Source: Amborella trichopoda (lineage: Eukaryota > Streptophyta > Magnoliopsida > Amborellales > Amborellaceae). From it: a stretch of DNA of 64,000 nucleotides. Of the stretch, positions 1-10,848 are shown piece by piece. The DNA is taken from assembly GCF_000471905.2 (NCBI RefSeq), contig NW_006499751.1, forward strand, positions 2,422,042-2,486,041, given 5' to 3'. Below the pieces are notes generated by a model, which worked only from the letters and a program-made list of their open reading frames with translations, searched no databases and was not told the origin of the DNA. Positions within the stretch are counted from its first letter, which is position 1. Each line of letters opens with the position of its first letter. Position numbers and translations under genes: made by a program.

Positions 1-747
1 GAGATGTCAGGATCATCGATCTCTGCGCTTGAGGTTACTCTGAGTCCAATGATGAAGAGTTGCAAGAGGCCCCAGAAGAATGGGAAGAAGGTGGTCAAGC
101 CACCGCTAATGAGCTCGAAGAGATAAATCTTGGAGACGAAGCCAACCCCAGGCCCACTTTCATCTTGGTGAATATGTCTCTAGAAGAGAAGGAGAACCTT
201 ACTGCCTTCTTGCGAGCTAACCGAGACGTCTTTGCCTAGCAGTACCACGAGATTCCTGGTCCCTCAAGTTGAGTTCACCGTCTTAGCATTGACCCAACCG
301 TCAAACCTGTCAAGCAAAAATCAAGGAGATTCAAGCTTGACCTCGAATTGCAAATAGACGTTGAAGTGACCAAGCTCAGGTTAGAAGGTTTAATTCATGA
401 AGTCAAGTACTCAAAGTGGCTGGCAAATGTTGTCCAAGTTAAGAAGAAGAACGGCCAAATTAGAGTTTTGCATTGACTTTCGCGACTTGAATATAACCTG
501 TCCCTAGGATGACTTCCCATTGCCATTCACCGAGATGCTTATTGACTCTACGACTCACTGTCAAATCTTTTCCTTCATGGATGGATACTCCGGGTATGAT
601 CAAATACCGATGGCACCAGAAGATAAGGAAGCCACCAAGTTCTTGACTCCAAAAGGTCCTCTGCTACACAATGATGCCTTTTGGATTGAAGAATGCTGGT
701 GCCGCATATCAGAGGGTAATGACAACCATCCATGAGAAACTTGTGAT
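1..747 (+). pseudogene. Tat-like Ty3/gypsy pol fragment (protease-RT linker and RT N-terminal half)
   Basis: Remnant of a reverse transcriptase that copied element RNA into DNA. In broken frames I read the pre-RT motif FLRANRDVFA (about 209-238, then a stop), RT finger motifs SKWLANVVQVKKKNGQ (about 412-462), and palm motif FMDGYSGYDQIPMAPEDKEA (about 574-633). A frameshift near 655 moves the downstream PFGLKNAGAAYQRVM motif to another frame. The YxDD catalytic box is absent because the fragment stops at about 747, where an LTR in the opposite orientation begins. Several in-frame stops show it is dead. The wording matches Tat/Ogre-type RTs rather than chromoviruses. It is the only Tat-type RT in the window. 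It is in + orientation while adjacent element A is in -, so it belongs to a different element. Confidence 0.88.
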
Positions 748-1757
748 CTTTGATTCAAGATCACACTCATTTCCCAATGTTTTTCTTTAATTTCTTTGCT
801 ACATATTGACGAGCAAGTCGTCATGAATATTTGGCAAGGAACGTGACTCGATTTGGTGGTCGAATGACCGTTTTCCAAATTAGGTATTTTGGCTGGAGTT
901 TGCTTTCTGGTGGTCAGAAAGTGTAGCAAATTTATCCTTGTTGTGCAACGAATCTAACTGTTCATTACAAACGAGGTTCAGCTTGGGTGAAGCCCTTGAC
1001 GTTGTGGTCGCAACGGGTCTAGTTTCAGGCCGATATGACATGTGAGCGTCGTGATGTGGCTGCTCGATCAAGGAGCACACTTGCTGGAAATTCTGCAATT
1101 TTACTTTTAATCGTGAGCATCTCTCTAGGGTTTTTCTAGGCTTGGGCCATTCCGTGGGGCGTGCCATATATCGATTGGGCCAATGAGATGAACACGCTCC
1201 CAAAATTTGGGCTCATTTCGACCTAGGACGAGAAACATACGAGCATCCAAAGTTCAGCTCGAAGTTGAAAAACACAATTTTCATTGATGGAAATTGATTC
1301 ACTGAGGGTGCACCAGAATAGTGCGTGCCCTTAGCCATAACTTGGTCAAAAAAATGTCTGATCAAGTCGAAACTTGGTACCTGGGGGTTTTCGGATGTTC
1401 TAGATGTAATGACGGTGGTCCCATGGTTGTTTGGCGTTTCGGTGATGGGGACATAGTTATAAGGTCAAATTTCAGCGCGTTAGATGCCGAATTTTGAGAA
1501 CTGTTTTTGCATCTGATCTGCCTTAACATCGTCAGATCACGATAAAACTTGATAGGTGCTCTTAGGAGACCCATAGCTACATTTTTTGAACATTCTTGGG
1601 CCATTTTGAGGCTATTGGAAATCTCCCTCGGAATAAGGGCTTATTCACTTATGACTTTTGTAGTCCACAGGCATTCTAGTACCTGCCGACCTAGGTCGCA
1701 AATTGCGCTCTCCTAATTCGTACCAGGGATACAAGTGTCAAAAAATACCCTCCAACA
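748..1757 (-). repeat. 3' LTR remnant of element A (U3 part)
   Basis: Homologous, in this orientation, to 60300-61258 of the D LTR, and as reverse complement to 35978-37140 and 46869-47990. Shared tracts include the one around 1330-1480 that aligns with 60870-61010. The right edge TCCAACA at 1757 is the complement of the LTR start TGTTGGA, next to a purine-rich tract on the minus strand. The LTR is truncated on the left at about 748, where the pol fragment starts, so the TATA region, poly(A) signal and U5 are missing. Confidence 0.8.
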
Positions 1758-1772
1758 GCTTGCCCCACAAAA
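1758..1772 (-). other. Probable polypurine tract of element A
   Basis: The minus strand reads TTGTGGGGCAAGC directly before the LTR start. In Ty3/gypsy elements the tract flanking the 3' LTR primes plus-strand synthesis. D has a related tract at 61259-61275. The assignment rests on position and G-richness. Confidence 0.5.
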
Positions 1773-2550
1773 TGTTGTGCTTCGAGAGAAGCGAGAAGCA
1801 CAACATTCGGAATTGAAACCGGTCCTTCAGCCTTAGTTTTCTTCTTAGCCACGGGATCGACACGATCGTCAAAAGGGTACTTGTGTAAAGCTGGTTCCTA
1901 GAGGGGGACCAAGGTGTTACGACATCTGGGGGCCTTAAGGGCTTGTAGATCCAGATGTGGAGACTTTTGGGGGGAGAAGAGACTTTGTGCTACCGGTGGG
2001 GGATCCCTCTGGGAAGGCTCATCACACGTCGGGACCTTGGATGCTGGTGGGGGACCCCTCTGGGAAGGCCCATCATCCACGTCAAGCGATTTTATTTTTG
2101 GTTCCAACAACTGAGGGCGCTACTTAAGGGCTTGTAGACTTAGTCTGTCAGAATCCAGGCTTGTCTAGAAGTCGGGGGCCATGTTTAAGGGCTTTCTTCT
2201 CAATTAGTCATATTTTTTGTGTACCTTCTCATGGGGGACCCATCTGGGAAGGCCCATAATCCATGTCAGAGGCTTTTGTTTTGCTATCGGTGGGGGACCC
2301 CTCTGAAAAGGCCCATCATCCACGTCGGGAGCTTGTTTGGCTGTTGGTGGGGGACGCCTTTGAGAAAGCCCATCATCAATGTCAAGAGCTTTGCTTTGGA
2401 TAGACAGCCAAGGAGCATTTGGTGGGAGTTTCTTGGTTTGCTTTGACAAGCAGGGTACCTCTTTGGCGGGGCGGACTCTTTGGGGTGTGGATCACTATGC
2501 TTAGTCAAGGGTCTCTGGTGGCCGGCCTGAAATGTCTAGACTGAAACAAC
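1773..2550. repeat. GC-rich 51-60 bp irregular tandem repeats, 3' region of element A
   Basis: At least five units share the core GGGGGACCCCTCTGGGAAGG followed by CCCATCATCCACGTC. They lie at about 1995, 2046, 2229, 2289 and 2346, in two blocks separated by about 120 bp of unrelated sequence. Read on the minus strand they spell a repeated peptide resembling DDGPSQRGPPP in several short frames. Those frames shift between units and have no conserved start, so I treat them as noncoding. 1773-1990 has no gene but shares short stretches with the D 3' region at 61290-61370. Confidence 0.7.
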
Positions 2551-3170
2551 AATCAGGAACCTTGAGGAGGCTTCACCCTGAAGTTGGTGGCAGGTTTTGA
2601 CCTGGTTTGACAATTTCTTACCTTTGGGGGCATCTTTGGCATGCCGCGGTGGCTTTGGTATTTTTGGTTGACCTTTTGGGAATGGGGTCCTTTAGCGTGG
2701 AACCATGCTTGTTATCTTGGCGATTCTTCTGACTTCTGGGTCCTTTCATGAACGGACTCAGACTGTTGGAGTTTTCTTGAAGCTCTTCTTTTGGGGTCTC
2801 AATAGCAGGGTATTCTAGTATCGAGGATATTTCTTGGAGTGCTGGCTGAAGCTGCTTATAGAGGCGAGAGCTGCATCAACCTGTTTATTAGTCCGAGTGC
2901 CCTTTCAAGTTTCCACTTGGACAGGGGGGTGGTGCCGTAAAGACGGTTTTCAGCAACCTCCTTTTTATTGGGCGCTTTTACCCATGACCTCATGGTCATA
3001 TCCACCCTTTTTTCATTTTTGGTCATGGTGCCCTTTCAGGTTTTCACCGCGCTTGGTTTTTATTATGGAATGCTTTTACTCATGGTTTCGTGACCATGTC
3101 CGTCTGTCATTTTTACTCATGGTGTCCTTTTGGGTTTTCATCATGCCTATTTTTCAATGGGGGCGTGTTT
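2551..3170. repeat. Element A 3' noncoding region with pyrimidine-rich CAGGTTTTCA motif repeats
   Basis: No gene is seen. 2755-3010 is clearly homologous to the D 3' region at 61930-62170. From about 2890 to 3150 an irregular unit recurs with the core TTTTACTCATGGTGTCC then TTTTCATCATGCC. The same unit recurs at 6230-6620, 62150-62300 and, in the opposite orientation, 30740-30870 in element E. Relative to each element's own direction the orientation is the same (GGTGAAAACCTGAAAAGGCA). Confidence 0.65.
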
Positions 3171-3740
3171 AAGGTCATGCCTCTGGGACCTGGGCTATGA
3201 TTTAAGGTCATATAGCCTTGACCATTGTGCAAAGCAGTTTAACGTCATGCGGCCAGGATGTGTGATACAGTTTAAGGTCATATTACTTGGACCATGGCTA
3301 TGCAGTTTAGGGTCTTGCAGCACGGACCGTTGTGCAAAGCAGTTTATTGTCATGCGACCAGGACATGTGCTATAGTTTAAGGTCATATAGCTAGATCGTT
3401 GTGCGAAGCAGTTTAATGTCATGTGGCCAGGACCTGCGCTACAGTTTAAGGTCGTATAACTTGGACCGTTGTGCGAAGTAGTTTAACGTCATGCAACCAG
3501 GACGTGCACTAAAGTTTAAGGTCGTATAACTTGGACCATTGTGTGAAGCAGTTTAATACCATGGGGTCAGGACATGTGCTACAGTTTAAGGTCGTATAAC
3601 TTGGACCGTTGTACGAAGCAGTTTAACATCATGCGGCCAGGACGAGCGCTACAGTTTAAGGTCGTATAACTTGGATCGTGGTGCGAAGAAATTTAACGTC
3701 ATGCGACCAGGATGTGTCCTGCAGTTTAAGGTCGTGTAAC
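3171..3740. repeat. 72-bp dimeric minisatellite, 3' region of element A
   Basis: About eight copies of a two-part unit. One half contains GTTTAAGGTCGTATAACTTG and the other CAGTTTAACGTCATGCGGCC. The halves are diverged versions of the 35-bp monomer at 17401-19831 and 63300-64000 (shared frame GTTTA-GGTCAT). The alternation makes this a higher-order repeat. ORFs across it are repeat artefacts. Confidence 0.8.
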
Positions 3741-4690
3741 TCGACCTTGGGTTCAGGTGATGTAGGTGGCCCAATGAGAGGTGGTGAGTGTAGGTGGACT
3801 CACTGGGGAATGTGAAGTGAATAAGACTCCATGGGGAATGAGTCTGCGGATGATGGTCTGACTCACTGAGGATGAAATGGCTGGGACCATTTATAGGTAG
3901 TGGGTTCAGATGATGAAGGTGACCCACTGGGGATGAAATGGCTAGGACCATTTATAGGTAGTGGGTTCAGATGATGAAGGTGACCTAATGAGGGATGGTA
4001 GGTGCAAGAAGACTCACTGGGGATTAGGGAACAAGTGTGGCTCCCTGGTAATTAAAATGGGTCCACACATATGATGGGAGGCATGAGTGTGACTCGATGG
4101 AGTTGAAACTGTGACGAGGGACAACAGACCCAGAGGCATGAGTGAGACTTCACTGAGGAAGATGGTGGGTTCACTAAGGCTTTACTGAGGATGAAGTGTT
4201 GTGAGGGGTTCGTGAAGGGATTTGAGCCATCTTGGAGGCGGGGAGCTTGCACTTGGCAGCATGTGAGTCCACACGTGGCGGTCAGTGACTAGGGTTCACC
4301 TCAGGGATGCAAACTTGTTCGCACGGTGGCTAGGTGGACATGTAGAACGCACACGGCAGCCTGAGTGAGCGCATGCGATAGTCTGGGGAAGGCAGACGCG
4401 CACGACGGTTGAATGTGCACGGCGGTTGAACGTGCACAACAATTGAATGCGTGCGACAGTAAAATGTGCATGACGATTAAACGTCCACGGAAGACGAGGC
4501 AGAGAGTCGTGCAAGACAGCTTGCACAGAGAGGTGCACACGGTAGCATGTGCACAGCGGGCTGGGTTGAAAGGAGTCATTCAGGTTTGAGCTTGGACCGA
4601 AACTCAATTGGGCTCGACCCATTACCGTTTGGTCTTCTGAACTCAGCTGGCATTTTCACTTTGTGAAGGGCAAGAATGGGAAACACTAGG
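3741..4690. repeat. Element A 3' noncoding region with ACTCACTGGGGA and 17-bp repeats
   Basis: No gene is seen. From 3741 to about 4200 the motif GACTCACTGGGGA recurs irregularly, and a roughly 68-bp segment is directly duplicated (3871-3930 and 3938-3990). The D element has the related block at 62450-62700. From about 4391 to 4495 a 17-bp unit repeats about five to six times with the consensus GTGCACGACGGTTGAAT. Its GTGCACGACG core also occurs, on the minus strand, in the 17-bp array of LTR K (15592-16070). Confidence 0.6.
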
Positions 4691-4697
4691 TATAAAA
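4691..4697 (+). promoter_or_regulatory. Candidate TATA box for the antisense gene of element A
   Basis: TATAAAA lies about 65 bp upstream of the open frame at 4760, on the gene's strand and antisense to element A. It overlaps the edge of an inverted repeat, AAAGGGG (4695-4701) and CCCCTTT (4708-4714), with a 6-base loop. Spacing suits a plant core promoter, but activity is inferred. Confidence 0.45.
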
Positions 4698-4759
4698 GGG
4701 GGTAAAACCCCTTTAATTTTTACCTTAGTGTGTTTTTTTAACGGTGGCCCTTTTTAATA

Positions 4760-5981
4760 GTGGGAGAGGATTTCCGGCGAGAGGAGGGAGAGGTTCCGGC
4801 GAGGACACAGGAACTTTCCAGCAAGGGGTCTCCCAGTGCTTCAGAGGCTCTGGGCAATGATGTTAGCATCTCCAAGCCTGTCACTGTTCCTTCATATCAG
4901 GAGGCGACCCCTGATCCTGGCATGGCGTCACCAGTTCAAGAGATGGCTCTTGTGACAGCTGAGCCGATGCGTGAGCTAACACCGGTTTCACCCTCCCCAA
5001 GGAGGGCAAGTTTGGACTTGGCCACGTGCCTGGGGGAGAGTGCCCTTTCATAATTGGCAGAGCAAGTGAAACTACGAGTGGGGCTGTTGATGAAGGCCCT
5101 ATTGCTGTTTAGGGGGAGAGCTTGGGGTTGATGAGGCACCTTAGCAACCTAAGGCAGTTGCTCCTGATGAGGTGGCAGAGGTCCTAGTTCCCATGTCGTC
5201 AGACGTTGAGACTCGATCAGGGCTCAAGGAGTCTAGCAACCTGGGCTTTGAAGTCATACCTCCAGAGGTGATCACAACCATGACAATCGTTCCTTCAACC
5301 TCAACTCCCGCAGCCGAGGTTACTTTAGTGACCTCACCTCCTAGCTCGACTTTGTCCAGGCCTATTTTCAGCTGGGAGTCCGGAATGATCGCGGACATGC
5401 TCCGTTTAGGTCTTCAACTGTTAAAAGAGCGGCCCTTTGCAAAACTTGGCCATGCAGTCATGAAGCTGCGGCACTATGCCCTTACGATGAGTGCTCTGAG
5501 GGACGTGAAAGAAGTCTTCTCCTATTTTGACGTTGCCTTGAATGAATTGGAGGGTTGGAGAGTGAAGGCAGAGGTGAGTGAGCTTGAGGGTGCCCAATTG
5601 TCCTCTTTGGAAGCCTCATTGGTGTGATGTCGCGAAGAGATGGATGCATGTGCATAGAATAGGGATGTTCTGACTTCTCAAAAATTTGACCTCATCAAGA
5701 AGGCAGCAGCCCACTCTGTCAGGATGAAGGACATGAAGGCAGAGATCTCGAGGATGAAGAACGAGTTCATGGAGCTTGAGGAGAAGATGAGTCAATGGGT
5801 GGCTGAGGACAATCCCTTGACTAATGAGCTGTCAAGACTCACATGTATTCTCGAGTCAGGGGCTACCTCCATAGAACAAGAGACACGGGCATTGGCCAAG
5901 CTCAAGGGGTGTGCTCAAGGGTCTAAGGCAGAGTTCGAGAGAGCTAGGGTGAAGATCGATGAGGTCATTGATCACTTTTAA
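4760..5981 (+). pseudogene. Antisense gene remnant of element A (C-terminal part, coiled coil)
   Basis: Plus-strand gene inside minus-strand element A. Three open blocks (4760-5053, 5172-5627, 5724-5981) align in order with the C-terminal half of the antisense gene of element B (55233-54184). The shared core reads MLRLGLQLLKERPFAKLG here and MLRLGVQRLKDLPLTELD in B, then LNELEGWRVK versus INKLKGWRIK. The last block is a heptad-rich coiled coil ending KIDEVIDHF; B ends KINEVIDRF. The N-terminal PMD-like domain seen in B is missing. A frameshift lies between 5053 and 5172, and two stops near 5625-5657 break the second and third blocks. The first block begins with GTG, so its true start is unknown. 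Function is unknown; additional antisense ORFs near the 3' end are known in Tat-lineage elements. Confidence 0.7.
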
Positions 5982-6623
5982 AAGCGGCTTCACTCCCTCT
6001 TTCTCTTTCTTGTTTCTTACTTTAATTGTATACAAATAATTGTACATCAAGTTGCTTATGAAATGACACCTTTGCTTTCGCTTGAGTTTGATTCCACCTT
6101 GTATTTCTCTATCCTTCATTGCTGTTCCCCAGGAGACTGTGAGCCATTAAGGGCCCTCCTTGTAGACACGTTTGCCTTCACACATGTCTTTTGACTTAAA
6201 CGCCCTCTCGGGTTTTAAGTCCTTGGGGTGTGCGCCATCTCTGGTTTTCATAAGACCCTGGAAAGAATTTTTTTGTGGCACTTTTTCCCATGGGTTTTAC
6301 GCCATGTCTTCCATTTTATTTTATTTATATTATTATTTTTTCTTTTATTTTTACTCACGATGCCCTCTCAGGTTTTCATCATGCCCATTTTTTATTTTGA
6401 CGCTTCTTGCCCACGATAGCTAATGGTACTACCGTGTCCCATCATTGTTTCTTTTCTTGAGATGTTTTTTCTCATGATGTCCTTTCAGGTTTTCATAATG
6501 CCTGTCTTTCTTTATTTTTGATGACTCTTGCTCACGAAAGCTGGTGGTGCTACCGCACTCCGTCATTTTATTTTGACGCTTTTACTCATGACGCCATTTA
6601 GAGTTTTCTTCATGTCCTTCTTT
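5982..6623. repeat. Spacer between antisense gene and gag-protease end of element A
   Basis: No gene is seen. The left 180 bp is AT-rich and would be the 3' flank of the antisense gene; I see no perfect AATAAA there. From about 6180 to 6620 four to five irregular units repeat a core like TTTTACTCACGATGCCC then CAGGTTTTCATCATGCCC, as at 2890-3150. In element B this spacer is only about 150 bp, so the repeats are an addition to A. Confidence 0.6.
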
Positions 6624-9083
6624 TTATTGAGAGAGATGAGAGAAGGTAGAATACCCGATTCCTCTTCTCGTCATGTGTTGAGTAGCAGCGGCTTCCATGA
6701 CCTCGAAGGGAGCGATTTCCATTCCGCCTTTTAGTCCCTGATTGGTCAGAGCCCCATAATCCATCGTTCTCATGATGTGATGAGCCTGCTGACTGTAGAG
6801 GCTCTAGTCGTGGGAGGTTTCGGCCTTCGGATGAGATAAGGATTTTAGAGCCCCACTTTTGTCATGGCTCTTGACCTCTAGCATGAATCCTGTCAATGGT
6901 CTTGAAGTGGTCAGAGGGGCTTCTTCCATCTTGGCTTTCCCTTTTCGTATGGCCTTCAATTGATCTTGAAGGTCCTCGGCCTCCCTTCTTAGATCAGCAA
7001 TGGCTGCTTAATTTAAGTGATGGAGTGGAGGAATAGGGCCATTAATAGACTTTTGGACTGATTCCTTCTTTTCCGAAGTATTTGGGAAATGCAACACTCG
7101 ATGGAGACTGCATGAGTAGGCTGTCACTTAATTAAAAGATGTATTATCCTCTACTTTTAAAGAGGCTGAGATGTACATAACCTTGCGGTCAGCCTGAGTG
7201 GATTTTGCAACTCTCTTTAATGCTTCTGCTTCAAGAAGGGAAACACATATATGCAGAATCTTCTGACGATTTGATATGTACGAGACTCTTAGTGCTAGGG
7301 TATCTACTCCCATGACCTCCTTAGGCTCGACGGTAGTCACTGGTTCAACAACCAGCTGGGATGACTCTGAACTGGGAGAGGAGGGGAGAGCCTCATCTTT
7401 AGGGGAAGCAGGTAACGCTTCCGGAAGAGGGCATGGAGTGTTGGGGTGAATAGAGGTTAGAGGGAGAAGCTTGCCGTTTCTCTATTCTTATTTAAACATG
7501 CCCAAGAGCAGCCTTCATACATCCTCTATATCCTCATGTAAGGATGCTTCTGTCTTTCTTACAGATCTTCGGTCATCATCATCTAGTTCTCGAGGTGATA
7601 CCGGATCTACAAAGTAGTACTTTGCATCAGAATAATGTGTCTCATAATGGGGAATGGTCTTTTATCAGCATAGACCATCTACTGCCTTCCATCCCGACTG
7701 TACTTAAACCACTGATGAAGCATGGATAGAACCAACCCCTGGTGATGCATCCAAGGGCAACCGAGGAGGATGTTGTAAGAGGTTTCAGTGTCGATCACAT
7801 GGAATTGAGCGTAATCGTTTAATTCATCGATATTGAGATGGAGGCAAACAGTGATGGCCGATTTTTCTCTCGACTGATTGAACCCCTGAACTGTGATGTT
7901 CATCGATGTGAGGTCATCAGATCCCAACCCTAGGTGGGTAAGAATTCTTCTCGGGATGAGATTAATTGTTGATCCCCCATTCAACATAATTCGGATTATG
8001 GGACACGCATGCAACTCTCCGGTTACAAAGAGGCTGGATGTGGAACTTTCCACCCAACTGAAGGTCATCATCCGAGAAGGTGACGACCAAACAGTTGTTT
8101 AGGATTGCAGGGTCCACTTCGATGGGCTCTACTTCGGTCTCATATACTTCGGGCCAGGAGAGAGCTTGGATGAGGGCCATATAGTAGTCTCTCGAGAGCA
8201 TAAGGGCATCATAGATGCTGAAGAGGTCATGGAGCTTCCTCAGGTGCCCAACCCCATCATACTTGACCTTGTCATCGTCAACCCTTTGAACTCCTAGACC
8301 CACCACGAGTTTGGATGGTAGGGAAGGTTGTGGGGTAGGCTTAGGTGGTGGAAAGCTGTTCTGGGGTACCAGTTAACTTTGTTGTGCAGTTGACATGGAT
8401 TGGAGAGGTTATATGGATTGGGTAGGCAAAGGTTGCGGAATTGGATTTGGTGCCGACTAGTTAGGTCGTGCGGCTGAGTCCAGTGTCGATTGGTTTGATT
8501 GGGTAGTAACAGTATGTGCTGGCAGAGTGGAGGTTAAGGGTCTGAAGATGGTTTGGTGTATGGAACCAATGGTGGTCCCGGGTATTTGAGGAGTGGTGGT
8601 GGATTGGTTGGGGTATTTGAGTATGGGAGTGGCAGACCATGATACTTCAAGAGTCTTGGTTTCTGCATGAGTGGCTGTAACCTCCTCCCTAACCTTAGAC
8701 TGATTTGATCAACGTTGGTCATTGTTTCAGAGATCTGCACCATATGACATGCTTCATGAGAGTGGAAGTTTTTCCCTCTTGACTTTTCAGCCGATGCTCG
8801 AGCTCAAGCTCAGGAGGCCATTGGGATTTCTCGGGCTTAAAGTCCCTGTGTTGCTCGATATGCTCCTTGGTAATGGGAGGAGACTTCTTGTTGGCTATAG
8901 ACGCCAAGGCGTCGGCGACTGTCAGGAACCCAGTGGCTTGGGCCACCGTCTTTTTCAGCTGTTTTCGATGCCGCCTACTTATGTTGCAGCTTTTTAGTTC
9001 TTTGTCAAGAGCCTCAAAGTTTGGGCATTCAAAAGTCAGACCTGCAAAAGACCTGTTAGAAGAAGAAGAAGAAGAAGGGGTAG
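6624..9083 (-). pseudogene. Element A gag C-terminus, aspartic protease and pre-RT linker
   Basis: Minus-strand polyprotein remnant matching B 51880-54031. In order: serine-rich linker (9083-9050), a spacer containing EALDKELK, the GHLRKLHDLFSIYDALMLSRDY block (about 8250-8180), and the protease (about 8070-7720). The protease has the active-site-like MLNGGSTINLIPRRIL, where the family motif in B is MLDGGSTVN, so the catalytic Asp has become Asn. It also has the second motif ILLGCPW, which is LLGRPW in B. The linker carries YISNRQKILHI (B: YTPDHQKVLHV). It ends with TRRGIGYS (about 6690-6655) and a stop at 6624-6626. In related Tat polyproteins RT follows this motif; here it does not. Many frameshifts and stops. 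Confidence 0.8.
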
Positions 9084-9088
9084 AAGGG

Positions 9089-10848
9089 TGTCATGACCCC
9101 ACCCCCTACCGCCTATAGTACTTGTCGGAGGGCAATAGGGTATGAAATCGCTACTAGAGGTAGCGAATGCCACTCAGGTGGGAGTGCACTCAACATCTTA
9201 AGAAGAATGAATCAAAGAAAACCATGAAAGAAAAACAAAACTCCAATCACACAACCACAAAATAAAACTGGACAACCAAGCTCCAGATAGTAAATATATA
9301 TAAGAGATCCAAAGGTATTACAAATATGTCCAGGGCTTCAAAGGCCCAATAACATTTACAAGACTTCAAAAATAGACAAGAACTATATGGCCACCACCAC
9401 ATAAAACATACAATCAAAAGCCCGGAGCTCCAACCACCAGTCATTATCACCAAGCTGTCCGTCCTCCACCCACGGCTATCGCTCTACATAGTTGAAAGAT
9501 GAAAGAGTGAGCTGTAAAGCTTAGTAAATAGATCAAGTTGCCATGCCCTCCTGCCTATGAACATTCTCTCATAACAATATTCAGGGTGCTATGCAATTCT
9601 TGTCAAACCTGAGCCATGTATCAAAATCATCTCTACCAGTGTGTAGTGCATAAATCATAGTAAAGCAATGATAGATTAGATCAATCATATATGATAAGAA
9701 GCAGAGGTCAATTTAGTCATTCAACCATACAAGTCTTAATAGAATCGACATATTTAGGAAAGTAACAACAATTTACAACTAACTCACTCCCTAGTTCCCC
9801 TACTCCCGAAGTAGAAGTTCTATCCATCAACTAAGCCAATCCTATTGCTTAAGACTTCTACGATCACTCTGGAGGGAAAACAATGACAAATGGTGACCTG
9901 TTTGTTTATGCCTTCACACACACACACACACACAGTCCCCAACGCGCTTTGGGGCTATTGATAGGCGGTGGCCTTGTAAGACACGACCCTCTCCTTATGC
10001 CCTCCTAACGAGAGAGCATCACACTACCAAAGGACGTAGTGCCCACATAGATTTTGGGGGGCGCTAACCTTCCAAATTTCCATCACATTCTAAATACCTT
10101 CCTATCATGGAAGTTAGGGAAAGATCACAGCTGTCGACACCATCATATTATGGGCATGTCTTATTACAACCATGCACATTCATCATTTCACAGGCATGTC
10201 TTATTACAATCATGCACATTCATCATTTCACAGGCATGTCTTATTACAACCATTCACATTCATTATTTCATAATAGAACATATCATAATAGAGCATAATT
10301 CAGGCACACATATCATCGAGCTCGTTAGCACAAAAGGCATCATCAGGTTATTTTTCTGGTCTTTCACAGTAACCACAATCCACCTTTAGGGGCATAACAG
10401 AAAATTCAGAAGTCATTTAGACCCAAGACTATTTATTTAACAATTTTAGCTCATGAAAACACAATTTTTGTGAAGGGGGTGACCCTAAAATTTGGCTTAA
10501 AGCTTATTAAACTGCTTGATCTTCTTTGAGTACAGTTCCAGTTTTTACAGCAGAAATTCAAGTGTAACGTTCTCATAAAATGATGGGCATAACTTTCAAA
10601 TTATAGAAACTTTTATCATAGTTCCAAAACCATTTTAAAAATAAACTCACTTATCTTTTATTTAGAAGTGGTTTGACTCCAGTCTGACATATTTTGGCTG
10701 GTGAACTGCTTCACACAAAGATATATAAAGTTCTTGAACGTTCATTTCACAATCCTGGTATACTATCAAAAATGACTGATAACTTTCAAACCAAAAGAGA
10801 TATTTACAAGAGGTATGTTCCATATTAAAATAAATTCAAAGAGGTAAT
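9089..10848 (-). repeat. 3' LTR of element K, truncated
   Basis: Aligns with 12955-14740. It begins with the same TGTCAT-ACCCCACCC terminus and the CTTGTCGGAGGGCAATAGGG tract. Internal features include a CA microsatellite (about 9917-9933) and a 42-bp triplicated unit around 10151-10275 containing GCATGTCTTATTACAA. The right part of the LTR (its U3 and the TATA region) is missing because of the internal deletion. Confidence 0.9.

Noticed and set aside
2204..2449. Minus-strand frames with repeated DDGPFQRGPPP-like peptide
   Set aside because: Produced by the 51-60 bp GC-rich repeats; the phrase moves between frames from unit to unit and there is no conserved start.
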